Shown here: piece after piece, positions 42,061 to 50,893 of the stretch
Numbering within the stretch: position 1 is the stretch's first letter
How the letters are laid out: each line of letters starts with the position of its first letter
Notes under the pieces: generated by a model
What the model saw: the letters and a program-made list of their open reading frames with translations, nothing else
The model's database searches: none
Told to the model about the DNA's origin: nothing
Program-made: the position numbers and the translations under genes
Assembly: GCF_003217355.1 (NCBI RefSeq)
Contig: NZ_QJTK01000012.1
Coordinates: 1 to 64,000, forward strand
Direction of reading: 5' to 3'
DNA from: Rhodobacter viridis
GTDB lineage: Bacteria > Pseudomonadota > Alphaproteobacteria > Rhodobacterales > Rhodobacteraceae
Length of the DNA: 64,000 nucleotides

Positions 42061-44436
42061 ATGTCGGAAAAACCTCTTCCCCGAAACTCGCTGCGGCGCG
42101 TGATGGTCACGACGCTCGGCATGCCCGCTTTGCTGGCGCTGGTTTTCGGGTTCGTCCTGATCGGCGAGCGCTGGACGGCGCTGTCGGATGCGCGGCAGGT
42201 GCAGCGGCTGATGGGACTGGCCGAGGCGGCGGCCAATGTGGCCCATGCCCAGCAGCTTGAAAGCGGGATGACGAGCCTGTTTCTCAATGGCAAGGAAGCC
42301 ACCATCCCGGACAAGCTCGCAGCCCAGCGCAAGGCGGCCGATACGGCGCGCGTGGCCTTGATCGAGCATGCGAAAACGATCGGCCTTGACCAGTTGCCGC
42401 CGCAGATTGCGGCCCTGCTGACCGAGCTTGAAGGGGATTTCAAGAGAAGCGCCGACCTTCGCAAGGCCGTCGATGCCCGGCAGATCCCGCCGCCCGAGGC
42501 GATCGAATATTTCACCGAAATGAACGCCGATGTGCTGCAACTCGTCGACGTCGTGGCCGGTGCCAGCGCCGATGCGCAGATCAACGCGCGGATCACCGCC
42601 TATGCGGCGTTCACCACCGCGAAGGAACGGGCCGGGCTCGAACGCGCGCTGGGCTCGGGCGCGTTCCGCAAGGGGCAGTTCGACACGGTGACCCTGTTGA
42701 AGATACGCGCGATGGTGGCGCAGCAGGAGCAGGCTTTCCTGTTCTTTTCCGCCTTTGCAACGCCCGAGGATCAGGCCGCGGTGGATCGGCTGAACGAGCT
42801 GCCCGCCTCGATCGAGCTGAACCGGATGCGCGAGATTGCCTTTTCCTTCCCGACGACCCAGGACACGGGCGGCGTGACGGGGGATGCGTTCTTTGCCACC
42901 ACCACCGCCCGGATCGAGGCGATGAAGCAGGTCGAAACCGAAATCGGCAACCGGATCGGGGCGGCGGCTGCCGCCAAGGCCCGCGCTGCGCTGATCGGCT
43001 TCCTGGGGGTCGGCGGCGTCATTCTGGCGGCGCTCGTCGCGTCGATGATGACGGGGGCGCGCTCGGTCTGGCGGACCGAAGGGGATGTGCGGGCACTGGT
43101 GCAGGCGGCGGATGCGATGGCGGGCGGTCAGCTGGATGTGGCCCTGCCGGTGCCGCGTCTGCGCGAGACCGCGCAGATGGGCAGCGCGCTCGACAGTTTC
43201 CGGGTCAGCATTCTCGAAGGCCAGGACATCGCCCGCAAGGCCGAAGAGGACCGCGAGGCGCATCGTCAGGAGGAAGCACGGCGCGAGGCGGCACAGCGGG
43301 CCGGCAAGGAGGCGCGACTGGCCCGCGAAGCCGAGGAGGCCCGGCGTCAGGCCGAGCAGGATCGCCGCATCGCCGCCGAGATTTCGGCGATGGTCACCGC
43401 CTGTGCCGATGGGGATTTCTCGCGCCGGATCGGGCTTGACGACAAGGAAGGGATGCTGGCCGAGATCTGCGCCGGTCTGAACCGGATCGGCGAGATCACG
43501 GATGCGGGCATCGCCGAGGTCAACAAGGCGCTGCGCCATCTGGCCGAGGGCGATCTGACCTATCACATGCAGGACGGGCTGGTGGGCGTCTTCGACGAAA
43601 TGGCGCGCTCGGTGCGGGCGGCGAATGACAGCATTGCGCGGACGGTGCTGGCGATCGAGGCGGCCTCGGTGACGATCGACGGCTCGAGCTCCGAGATCAG
43701 CACCGCCGCCAATGATCTGGCGCGGCGCAGCGAACAGAATGCGGCCATGCTCGAGGAAACCGCCTCGGCGCTGGAGGAAATGTCGAGCTCGATCGGCAAT
43801 ATGGCGGGGATCGCCAATGACGCCAAGGAGCGGATGCGGGAGATCTCGACACGGGCCGAGACCGGCAACGGCATTGCGACCCGGGCGATGGAGGCGATGG
43901 AGAGCATTCGCCAATCCTCCGAACGGATCGAGCGGGTGTTGCAGGTGATCGACGACATCGCCTTCCAGACCAACCTTCTGGCGCTGAACGCGGGGGTCGA
44001 GGCGGCGCGGGCGGGCGAAAGCGGACGCGGCTTTGCCGTCGTCGCCTCGGAGGTGCGGGCGCTGGCGCAGCGCTCCTCGGAAGCCTCGCGCGAGATTGCG
44101 CAGATCATCGGCACGGCGACGCAGGATGTCGGCCGCGGGGTCGAGATGGTCGATCAGACCGCGGGCGCCTTGAGCGAGATCGTCGGCACGATCCGCGGCG
44201 CGCTCGAGCGGATCGAACATATCGCAGGCGCGGTGGGCGAGACCGAGGTCGGCATCTCGGAAATTTCGAAGGCGACGACCGAGCTGGATCGGGTCACGCA
44301 GCAGAATGCCGCGATGTTCGAAGAGACCAATGCCGCGCTCGGCGCGCTGAGGGTCGAGGCGGATGCGCTGGTCGAGAATGTGTCGCAGTTCCGCACCGAC
44401 AAGGATGCGCCCGCGCAGCGGGGCCGGGCGGCCTGA
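42061..44436 (+). CDS. Methyl-accepting chemotaxis protein with nitrate/nitrite-sensing (NIT) domain
   Basis: A 791-aa transmembrane chemoreceptor. TM1 (about 15-35) is followed by a helical NIT-type periplasmic domain to about 310, with [18 protein letters not shown] and [27 protein letters not shown], the latter a strong NIT signature. TM2 lies at about 312-335. HAMP regions and a charged coiled coil ([21 protein letters not shown]) follow. The signalling tip is [40 protein letters not shown]. It ends RGRAA without a CheR pentapeptide. Nitrate or nitrite sensing is family-based. The nearby hcp/nsrR pair makes a nitrogen-oxide theme plausible. Confidence 0.9.
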   Translation: MSEKPLPRNSLRRVMVTTLGMPALLALVFGFVLIGERWTALSDARQVQRLMGLAEAAANVAHAQQLESGMTSLFLNGKEATIPDKLAAQRKAADTARVALIEHAKTIGLDQLPPQIAALLTELEGDFKRSADLRKAVDARQIPPPEAIEYFTEMNADVLQLVDVVAGASADAQINARITAYAAFTTAKERAGLERALGSGAFRKGQFDTVTLLKIRAMVAQQEQAFLFFSAFATPEDQAAVDRLNELPASIELNRMREIAFSFPTTQDTGGVTGDAFFATTTARIEAMKQVETEIGNRIGAAAAAKARAALIGFLGVGGVILAALVASMMTGARSVWRTEGDVRALVQAADAMAGGQLDVALPVPRLRETAQMGSALDSFRVSILEGQDIARKAEEDREAHRQEEARREAAQRAGKEARLAREAEEARRQAEQDRRIAAEISAMVTACADGDFSRRIGLDDKEGMLAEICAGLNRIGEITDAGIAEVNKALRHLAEGDLTYHMQDGLVGVFDEMARSVRAANDSIARTVLAIEAASVTIDGSSSEISTAANDLARRSEQNAAMLEETASALEEMSSSIGNMAGIANDAKERMREISTRAETGNGIATRAMEAMESIRQSSERIERVLQVIDDIAFQTNLLALNAGVEAARAGESGRGFAVVASEVRALAQRSSEASREIAQIIGTATQDVGRGVEMVDQTAGALSEIVGTIRGALERIEHIAGAVGETEVGISEISKATTELDRVTQQNAAMFEETNAALGALRVEADALVENVSQFRTDKDAPAQRGRAA

Positions 44437-44451
44437 GGCAGGCCCCGGCTT

Positions 44452-44478
44452 GGGACGGGCGGCAGGGCCGCCCGTTCC
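44452..44478. terminator. Bidirectional hairpin between convergent MCP and hcp genes
   Basis: A 12-bp stem (44452-44463 with 44467-44478, including the perfect ACGGGCGGC/GCCGCCCGT core and one G-T pair) has an AGG loop. There is no U-run on either strand, so it may act as an mRNA-stabilising end or need Rho. Confidence 0.55.
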
Positions 44479-44490
44479 GCAGTGCCAAGG

Positions 44491-46140
44491 TCAGGCGCAG
44501 AGCGTCTCGGCCAGAGTTTCCTCGGGGGTCGAGATCAGCCGCAGCCCGAATTCGGCATTCAGCGTGGCGATCAGGTTCGGCGTCAGGAACCCCGGCGCGG
44601 TCGGCCCGACCCGGATATCGCGCACGCCAAGCGCCAGCAGAGTCAGCAGGATCACGATCGCCTTCTGCTCGAACCAGGACAGCACCAGCGTCAGCGGCAG
44701 ATCGTTCACCCCGCAGCCGAGCGCCTCGGACAGGGCCACGGCCAGCCGGATCGCGGCATAGGCATCGTTGCACTGACCGAGATCCAGCAGCCGCGGCAGG
44801 CCGTCGACGCTGCCGAAATCGATGCCGTCAAGACGGAACTTGCCGCAGCCCAGCGTCAGCACCACTGTGTCTTGCGGCAGCGCCCGGGCGAGATCGGCAT
44901 AATAGCTGCGCTCGGCCCGCGTGCCGTCACAGCCGCCGATCAGATAGAAATGCCGGATCTTCCCCGACTTGACCTTGTCGAGCACCGCGGGCGCGGCGTC
45001 GAGCAGGGTGGCGCGGCCAAACCCGGTCAGTTGCGTCACCACCGGCTCGGTCGCGGCAAAGCCCGCCAGGGTCTCGGCGCAGGCGACGACCGCGGCGAAA
45101 TCCTCGTCCTCGATATGGCGCACGCCGGGCCAGCCGACGATCGACCGGGTGAAGATCCGGTCCTGATAGGCGCCGCTGCGCGGATCGATCAGGCAGTTCG
45201 ATGTCATCACGATCGCCCCCGGGAAGGCGGCGAATTCGCTTTGCTGGTTCTGCCAGGCGCTGCCGTAATGGCCGACGAGATGCGGGAAGACCTTGAAGGC
45301 CGGATAGGCATGGGCGGGCAGCATCTCGCCGTGCGTATAGACATTGATGCCGCGCCCGGCGGTCTGTTCGAGAATGCGCAGCAGGTCGTGCAGATCATGC
45401 CCCGAGACGAGGATCGCCTTGCCCGCGACCGGGCGTCGGTTCACCGGCGTCGGCACCGGATCGCCGAAAGTGCCGGTCGCCCCGGCGTCGAGCATCTCCA
45501 TCACCCGGAAGTTCAGCGTGCCGATCGCCATCGCCTCGGCAAAAAGCGCGCGCGCTTCGGTCGGCTCGGTTGCCAGGAAGGCCATGTGGCGATGAAAGCC
45601 CGCCGCCGCCACGGGGTCGGTCTGGCCGAGCACCCGGGCGTGTTCCATATAGGCGGCGATCCCCTTGAGTCCGTAAAGGCACAGGAGCCGCAGGCCCATC
45701 ACATCCGCGCCGATCCGCGCCGCATCGCGGTCGAGCGCCACCTGCCGACCGGCCTCGCTCAGCCCGGCGGCATCGCTGGGCCATGTGGCATCGGCGAGCG
45801 CAGGCAGAGAGGGCAGCGCCGCCCCGGCTTCGGCGCACAGCCCGCGCAGCCGGTCGCGCAGCTTTTGCGCCTCGGTCGTATAGCCGGCAAGCCGCTCGGG
45901 GTCGAAGTTGACGTTCGTCAGCGTCGCAAACAGCGCCTTCGGCACGAAGGCATCGACCTCGGCATCGATGATCCCCTGCGCCCGCGCCGCGACGGCATAG
46001 CTCGACACCGCCATCAGCGCGCAGATGAGCGCATCCTGAAGATCGGAGACGGCGGCGGTCTTGCCGCAATCGCCACGCGCGAAGCGGCAGCCGACACCGG
46101 TCGCGGTGTGCAGGGTCTGTTCGCACTGGATGCAAAACAT
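44491..46140 (-). CDS. hcp: Hydroxylamine reductase / hybrid cluster protein, class II
   Basis: A 549-aa iron-sulfur protein that reduces hydroxylamine and nitric oxide and catalyses protein S-nitrosylation in enteric bacteria. The N-terminal cysteines have the spacing C3-X2-C6-X11-C18-X6-C25, the class II pattern that binds a [2Fe-2S] cluster. The hybrid-cluster region includes LVSGHDLHDL, VMTSNCLIDPR, LIGGCDGTRAERSYY and LTLGCGKFRLDG. The start at 46140 (MFCIQCEQT) has AAAGGA upstream. No hcr reductase lies next to it. Divergent nsrR and the dyads between them indicate NsrR control. Confidence 0.96.
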   Translation of the reverse strand: MFCIQCEQTLHTATGVGCRFARGDCGKTAAVSDLQDALICALMAVSSYAVAARAQGIIDAEVDAFVPKALFATLTNVNFDPERLAGYTTEAQKLRDRLRGLCAEAGAALPSLPALADATWPSDAAGLSEAGRQVALDRDAARIGADVMGLRLLCLYGLKGIAAYMEHARVLGQTDPVAAAGFHRHMAFLATEPTEARALFAEAMAIGTLNFRVMEMLDAGATGTFGDPVPTPVNRRPVAGKAILVSGHDLHDLLRILEQTAGRGINVYTHGEMLPAHAYPAFKVFPHLVGHYGSAWQNQQSEFAAFPGAIVMTSNCLIDPRSGAYQDRIFTRSIVGWPGVRHIEDEDFAAVVACAETLAGFAATEPVVTQLTGFGRATLLDAAPAVLDKVKSGKIRHFYLIGGCDGTRAERSYYADLARALPQDTVVLTLGCGKFRLDGIDFGSVDGLPRLLDLGQCNDAYAAIRLAVALSEALGCGVNDLPLTLVLSWFEQKAIVILLTLLALGVRDIRVGPTAPGFLTPNLIATLNAEFGLRLISTPEETLAETLCA

Positions 46141-46171
46141 CTGATGTCCTTTCGGGAGAGAGCAAGTATCG

Positions 46172-46188
46172 TGGTATTTCTGATACCA
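46172..46188. promoter_or_regulatory. NsrR-type operator, site 1 (hcp proximal)
   Basis: TGGTAT-N5-ATACCA is a perfect 6-bp-arm inverted repeat, 32 bp upstream of the hcp start. A related imperfect dyad occurs 37 bp away. The adjacent regulator gene is nsrR. Confidence 0.65.
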
Positions 46189-46207
46189 TTTAAACTCTCT
46201 CCGCAAC

Positions 46208-46226
46208 GTGGTATTGTGAATTCCAC
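46208..46226. promoter_or_regulatory. NsrR-type operator, site 2 (nsrR proximal)
   Basis: GTGGTATTGTGAATTCCAC is an inverted repeat with one mismatched pair and shares GTGGTATT with site 1. It lies 44 bp upstream of nsrR. Two sites in a 130-bp divergent region suggest joint regulation of hcp and autoregulation. Confidence 0.55.
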
Positions 46227-46270
46227 GATGGGCGCAACGCAAAGCCGCGCCCGGAGCCGGAGAGCGACGC

Positions 46271-46690
46271 ATGCATCTGATGTCATCGACCGATTTCGCG
46301 CTGCGCACGCTGCTTTTTCTGGCATCCGAACCGGAGCGGCTGGTCAATACCGAGGCACTTGCGCAAGCCCTCGCTGTGTCTCGCAACCATCTTCAGAAGG
46401 TGGTTCAGACGCTGGTGGCCGGAGGATTCGTGCGCACGGTGAAGGGCGCGAAGGGGGGCGTGCTGCTGGCGCGGCCCGCGACCGAGATCCGCGTCGGCGC
46501 GGTGGTGCGTCATTTCGAGGCCCGCCAGCCGATCGTGGCTTGTTTCGCCCCCGACGGGCAGTGCGTCGTCGAGCCGCTCTGCGGGTTGAAAGGCGTTCTT
46601 TCCTCGGCGCAGGGGCAGTATTTCCGCTTCCTCGACGCCTACAGCATCGCCGATTGCCTGCGCCGCAGGCCCGCCCCGCAAGGCGTCTGA
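46271..46690 (+). CDS. nsrR: NsrR, Rrf2-family nitric-oxide-sensing repressor
   Basis: A 139-aa Rrf2 regulator with a winged HTH (LVNTEALAQALAVSRNHLQKVVQTLVAGGFVRTVKGAKGGVLLA). Three cysteines, Cys91, Cys98 and Cys104 (ACFAPDGQCVVEPLCGLK), are placed to hold an iron-sulfur cluster that NO destroys. GGAGAG lies upstream of the start. It is divergent from hcp, the commonest NsrR target. The C-terminal RRRPAPQGV tail is uninformative. Confidence 0.92.
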   Translation: MHLMSSTDFALRTLLFLASEPERLVNTEALAQALAVSRNHLQKVVQTLVAGGFVRTVKGAKGGVLLARPATEIRVGAVVRHFEARQPIVACFAPDGQCVVEPLCGLKGVLSSAQGQYFRFLDAYSIADCLRRRPAPQGV

Positions 46691-46700
46691 GGGCGCGCGA

Positions 46701-49700
46701 TCAGATCGCGCCCCCCGAGGCCCGCACCGGGCTTTGCCGCGCCATCATGAAGGCGCGCAGCCTGGCCTCGTCGAGCGGCGGCGCGATGAAGAAGCCCTGC
46801 ATCCTGTCGCAGCCGATCGCGCGGAGTGTCTCTGCCTGTGCCGCGGTCTCGACCCCCTCGGCAATCGTGGTGATGCCAAGGCTGCGGGCGATCTGCACGA
46901 TCTGGCGCACGAGCCCGGCATCCTGGGTGTCGCGCCGCATCGCCGCGACGATCCGCCGGTCGATCTTCAACGCCGAGGGCCGGATCTCCATCAGCCCGAC
47001 GATCGAGGTCTGACCCGAGCCGAAATCGTCGATCTCGATCTCGATCCCCTGCGCGCGCAGCCGCGCCAGAGCTTCGCGGAAATCGTCGCCTTCCTCCTGC
47101 CAGTTTCCGGTTTCGAGCAGCTCCAGCGCCACCCGGGTCCGGTCGCGCGCGACCTTGCGGGCCGCCAGCGGCAAGGAGGGGTCGCGCAACCGCCCGGCGC
47201 AGACATTGAAGGAGACCCGCTGCAGCACGATCCCCGCGCCCTCGAGCCGGTCGAGCACCTCGGCGGTCTTTTCCATCACCACACGGTCGATTTCCGCCAC
47301 GATCTGCAATTCCCGCGCCACCCGCAGGAAGGCCTCGGGGGTCATCAGGCCGCGTTCGGGATGGCGCCAGCGCACCAGCACCTCGACCCCGACAAGGGAC
47401 ATGTCACTCGTGCGCACCTGAGGCTGGAACCAGGGTTCGAACTCGTTTTTCTCGAAGGCCCAGTGGAAGTGTGCGGCCAGCTGCCGGTCGAGATGCATCT
47501 GTTCGGCCAGCGCATGGGCGAAAATCTCGACCCGGTCACGCCCGGCGGTCTTGGCGCGATAAAGCGCGGCATCGGCGTAAAGCTGCAGTTCTTCGGCCAG
47601 ATCGGTCATGTCCTCGGCAATCACCACGCCAAAGGAGGCGCTGATCCGGCAGGGATGGCCACGATAGCGCAGCGGCTCGTCGAGCCCGCGGCGCAGCCGT
47701 TCGACGATGGCGCGGGCGCGCATTTCGGTGGTGCCCGGGGCGAGCAGCAGACAGAATTCGTCGCCACCAAGGCGCGCCGCGAAATCATCCGCCTGCAGGT
47801 TGCGGCGCAGAAGATCGGCCACGCGGATCAGCACCTGATCGCCCGCCGCGTGGCCCAAAGTGTCGTTCACATGCTTGAAGTGGTCGAGGTCGACCTGGAT
47901 CAGCACACAGTCGCGCGGACCATGACCCGCTTCGGCCGCATGCAGACGGGCCTCGATGTGGCGGTCGAAATAGCGCCGGTTCGGCAGCCGGGTCAGCCCG
48001 TCATGCAGCGCCAGATGCTCGTTTTCGTTGCGCATCTGCTCGGCCAGCGCATAGGCGCGTTCCAGCTCGGATTCGCGCGTGACGTCGGGGGTGGCGTCGT
48101 AAAGCGCCCCGGTCCAGATCACCGTGCCATCGGGTTTCGCCTCGGGGATCGAGGCCGCCATCAGCCAGATCATCCCCCGCTCGGGGTGGGCATAGCGAAA
48201 CCGCATCCGCCACGGTGTCAGCTCTGCCGCGCTGATCCGGGTCAGCTCTTCCATCGCGGGCCGATCCTCGGGCAGAACTCCGGCCAGCAGCGCCCCCCCA
48301 AGCCGCGCGATCTCGGCCCGGTCGCGGCCGACGAGTTCGCCGAACCGCCCGCTCGTATAGGGGAAATCGGTGCGGCCATCCGGGTGCAGCCGGAATTCGA
48401 ACAGCCCGACCGGCACGATGTCGAGGATCGAGGCGATGCGGGCATGGGCGAGGCGGACCTCTTCGGCGGCCGCCGTCACCTGCGCCTCGATCTGCAGACG
48501 ATCGGTGATGTCGAGCGCCTTGCCGAACCAGTGCACCGCCCCGTCGGGCTGCGCCGAGGGCGAGGCCCAGAGATTGACCCAGCGTGTCTCGCCATCGGCG
48601 TCCATCACCCGGTGCCGCGCCTCGAGCAGGCTCAGCGACTGCCGCGAGGCGAGGAAGGCATTCTGCACCGCCTCGAAATCCGCGCGCGGGATGTTGCGGA
48701 AGACGGGGGGGCCGCCCGCGGCCATGATGCTGTCGGGCACGCCCAGCAATTCGGCGAATTTGCGGGTGAAATAGGGAAACCCGATCCGGCCGTCGGCCTC
48801 GCGGCGCAACTCGAAAAGCGCCCCGGGCACGTTCTGCGCGATCGTGTTCAGCCGTTCATGGGCGATCTGCACTTCGGTTGCCGCCTCGGCCAGCTTGCGC
48901 TCGCTTTCCTTGCGGGCGGTGATGTCCTGAAACGCCCCGGCGATGCGCACGGGCAGGCCGTCCTCGAACTGCGCCTCGCCCAGCGAGACTACCCAGATCC
49001 GCGTGCCATCAGCCCGGATCAGCGGCAGCTCGAACTGCCAGGGTGTGCCATGCTGCATCGCGGCCTCGACGGCGGCTGCGACGATCGGGCGGGCTTCGGG
49101 GGCGTAGAAGGCGATCGCCTTTTCCAGCGGCGGCACGGTTCCGGGGGGCATGCCGTGGATGCGGCAGGTTTCATCGGACCAGTAGATTTCCTGCGTTCGG
49201 ACGTCGAGTTCCCAGCAGCCGAAACCGGCGAGCGCCCCCGCCTTTTCCAAAAGCCCCTGCACCCGGCGCAATTGCCCTTCGCGCGCCTTCACCGCGTCGA
49301 TGTTGCGATGCACGCCATACATCCATTCCGGGCGCCCCTGCGCGTCGCGGCTCTGCAACCGCCCGACATCGCGCACCCAGATCCAGCGGCCGTCCTTGCG
49401 CCGCATCCGCACCTCGACCTCGTACCATTCGGTCTCGCCCGCGAAATGGCGCTGCAATTCATGGTTGGAGCGCGCCAGATCGTCGGGATGACAAAGCTGC
49501 AGCCAGGTCTCGATGCTGATCGGGGCGAGCTCGGCCAGACGATAGCCGACGATCCCGGCCCAGCGTTCGTTGAACCGCGTCTCGCCGGTCTGCACGTTCC
49601 AGGCCCAGGTGCCGAGCCAGGTCTCGTCGACGTAATGGGCGAAGTGGTCGCGCTCGGCGCGCAGGCGCGCGACATCCTCGGCCGCGGCGGCATCGTTCAG

Positions 49701-50036
49701 GACGGCGCGTCCGGCCTGCCCGGGGGCGAGGCGCAAGAGCGTGACATGGCAGGGAAGGGGGGGCAGCAGGCCCCGGGTCAGCGACAGGCGCAGCGTCGTC
49801 GCGGTTTCGGGCGAGGCCAGCCAGTCCGCAAGCTGCAGCCGATCGGCGGGGATGAACAGATCGGGGAAAGGAGTGCCGCCACGCGCGGTGCCGCTCTGAC
49901 CGAGCAGATCAAGAGATCCCGCAACCACGGTGATCCGCCCGGTCGGGTCGAAATCGATCGTCAGCGACGACGGCCCGTCGCGCGCGTTGGTCTTCACTTC
50001 TCCCGTCGCGGCTCCAAAATCCGGCACATTGAGCAT
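46701..50036 (-). CDS. Large multi-PAS GGDEF-EAL (EVL) protein
   Basis: An 1111-aa cytosolic signalling protein. After about 130 residues come at least four PAS/PAC units (roughly 135-255, 260-385, 390-520 and 525-650). The GGDEF domain follows (motif near residue 755, ARLGGDEFCLLL). The EAL domain has EVL in place of EAL (VEVLVRWRHP, near 884), but the metal/catalytic residues SFNVCAG, ALELLETG, EIDDFGSGQTS and AEGVETA are kept. There is no RxxD site before GGDEF (QADD). The start at 50036 (MLNVPDFG) has GGGGGGAG upstream and is preferred to an ATG ten codons earlier. A CtrA-like box lies about 70 bp upstream. Confidence 0.9.
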   Translation of the reverse strand: MLNVPDFGAATGEVKTNARDGPSSLTIDFDPTGRITVVAGSLDLLGQSGTARGGTPFPDLFIPADRLQLADWLASPETATTLRLSLTRGLLPPLPCHVTLLRLAPGQAGRAVLNDAAAAEDVARLRAERDHFAHYVDETWLGTWAWNVQTGETRFNERWAGIVGYRLAELAPISIETWLQLCHPDDLARSNHELQRHFAGETEWYEVEVRMRRKDGRWIWVRDVGRLQSRDAQGRPEWMYGVHRNIDAVKAREGQLRRVQGLLEKAGALAGFGCWELDVRTQEIYWSDETCRIHGMPPGTVPPLEKAIAFYAPEARPIVAAAVEAAMQHGTPWQFELPLIRADGTRIWVVSLGEAQFEDGLPVRIAGAFQDITARKESERKLAEAATEVQIAHERLNTIAQNVPGALFELRREADGRIGFPYFTRKFAELLGVPDSIMAAGGPPVFRNIPRADFEAVQNAFLASRQSLSLLEARHRVMDADGETRWVNLWASPSAQPDGAVHWFGKALDITDRLQIEAQVTAAAEEVRLAHARIASILDIVPVGLFEFRLHPDGRTDFPYTSGRFGELVGRDRAEIARLGGALLAGVLPEDRPAMEELTRISAAELTPWRMRFRYAHPERGMIWLMAASIPEAKPDGTVIWTGALYDATPDVTRESELERAYALAEQMRNENEHLALHDGLTRLPNRRYFDRHIEARLHAAEAGHGPRDCVLIQVDLDHFKHVNDTLGHAAGDQVLIRVADLLRRNLQADDFAARLGGDEFCLLLAPGTTEMRARAIVERLRRGLDEPLRYRGHPCRISASFGVVIAEDMTDLAEELQLYADAALYRAKTAGRDRVEIFAHALAEQMHLDRQLAAHFHWAFEKNEFEPWFQPQVRTSDMSLVGVEVLVRWRHPERGLMTPEAFLRVARELQIVAEIDRVVMEKTAEVLDRLEGAGIVLQRVSFNVCAGRLRDPSLPLAARKVARDRTRVALELLETGNWQEEGDDFREALARLRAQGIEIEIDDFGSGQTSIVGLMEIRPSALKIDRRIVAAMRRDTQDAGLVRQIVQIARSLGITTIAEGVETAAQAETLRAIGCDRMQGFFIAPPLDEARLRAFMMARQSPVRASGGAI

Positions 50037-50052
50037 ATGTCTCCCCCCGAGC

Positions 50053-50071
50053 CCTGCATGAACCATGCAGG
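50053..50071. other. Perfect hairpin in the 5' region of the GGDEF-EAL gene
   Basis: CCTGCATG-AAC-CATGCAGG forms an 8-bp perfect stem with a triloop. It sits 17 bp upstream of the start codon and next to the G-rich ribosome site on the minus strand, so it may affect translation. Confidence 0.5.
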
Positions 50072-50106
50072 ACCTTCCCTCCCCGACTCAGGGGATCATA
50101 ATATGG

Positions 50107-50122
50107 TTAACGAAAAATTAAC
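50107..50122. promoter_or_regulatory. CtrA-like box (TTAA-N7-TTAAC)
   Basis: TTAACGAAAAATTAAC matches the alphaproteobacterial CtrA consensus TTAA-N7-TTAAC exactly and is nearly symmetric, so it reads well on both strands. It is 71 bp upstream of the GGDEF-EAL start. The other flank is tRNA-Gly, 130 bp away. Confidence 0.7.
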
Positions 50123-50251
50123 GCTTTCGTGCCAATCCGCGCCGAGGGCCGCGGGATCGGGTTTTCGCCCCTGTTTGGGCGCCGGAGCTGGCGGAGGATG
50201 GCCGTCCTGCCTCTTGCCAGCCGCGATTTCGGGTTGTAAGACGCGCCCTGT

Positions 50252-50325
50252 GCGGGTGTTGTGTAATGGTAAGACCCTAGCCTTCCAAGCTAGAGACACG
50301 GGTTCGATTCCCGTCACCCGCTCCA
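50252..50325 (+). tRNA. tRNA-Gly (anticodon TCC)
   Basis: A 74-nt cloverleaf. The acceptor stem GCGGGTG pairs with CACCCGC, the anticodon stem CTAGC/GCTAG encloses loop CTTCCAA with anticodon TCC (reads GGA), and the T arm is ACGGG-TTCGATT-CCCGT. The discriminator is T and CCA is encoded at 50323-50325. No integrated element is seen at its 3' end. Confidence 0.97.
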
Positions 50326-50386
50326 TCCTTCCAGCTTTGACGAAGGCGATCCGCCCTGCCAGAGTGGCGCGGCAGGAGGAGTTCGC

Positions 50387-50662
50387 ATGGCCGGTGGTTG
50401 GGCGCGCGATGGCGCGGTTCAGGATCAGATCGACGCCTCGATCGAGGACGAGCTCAAGCGCATGGCGGCGCGGCGGGGTCTGGTGGGCGAAAGCGCGCGG
50501 ACCTGCATCGACTGCGACGAGCCGATCCCGGAAGAGCGTCGGCAGGCCGTGCCCGGCGTGAAGCTCTGCCGCGACTGCGCCGCCGATCGCGATGCGGCCA
50601 AGGCCCGCCAGCCGCGGCCCGGCATGAACCGGCGTGCCTCGAAAGACAGCCAGTTGAAATGA
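50387..50662 (+). CDS. DksA/TraR-family C4 zinc-finger protein
   Basis: A 91-aa protein of the short YbiI/TraR type. The finger is C40-ID-C43, 17 residues, C61-RD-C64, so all four ligands are present, unlike the other DksA-like protein in the window. The N-terminal helix (VQDQIDASIEDELKRMAARR) is short, so channel insertion like full-length DksA is less certain. GGAGGAG lies upstream. It sits 61 bp downstream of tRNA-Gly on the same strand, so it could share the tRNA transcript or have its own promoter. Confidence 0.88.
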   Translation: MAGGWARDGAVQDQIDASIEDELKRMAARRGLVGESARTCIDCDEPIPEERRQAVPGVKLCRDCAADRDAAKARQPRPGMNRRASKDSQLK

Positions 50663-50731
50663 AAAAAGGGACCGGTTGCCCGGCCCCAAGTCAGCGATGA
50701 GAGAGTTTCGGGAGCGGCGCCTGACCGGGGA

Positions 50732-50893
50732 TCATTTGGTCAGGATCAGCTTTCCCTGCCGCGTGATACGCAGCGTATAGGTTTGTCCGTCGAGATCGAT
50801 CTGCGCCAGGTTGCCGCCCCTGGTCAAAATGCGCGCATCATGGGCCGGAAGCACCGGCGTGGCGCTGCCCGACATCGGAAGGGTCATGTTCAT
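50732..50893 (-). CDS. hemP: Hemin uptake protein HemP
   Basis: A 53-aa protein with the HemP signature: HDARILTRGGNLAQIDLDG, then TYTLRITRQGKLILTK at the C-terminus. HemP proteins are small, often lie at the head of hemin-uptake operons, and in some betaproteobacteria act as activators of hemin-receptor genes. The ATG overlaps the stop of the small upstream gene as ATGA, which indicates coupled translation. No hemin transport genes are in the window. A second ATG is two codons downstream. Confidence 0.9.
   Translation of the reverse strand: MNMTLPMSGSATPVLPAHDARILTRGGNLAQIDLDGQTYTLRITRQGKLILTK

Noticed and set aside
46734-50561. A long plus-strand open frame opposite the large GGDEF-EAL gene, running through the tRNA
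   Set aside because: It would read through tRNA-Gly and has no domain; the minus-strand protein is well supported.
50252-50662. A genomic island or attachment site at tRNA-Gly
   Set aside because: No integrase, no duplicated tRNA 3' end and no change in base composition beyond the tRNA.
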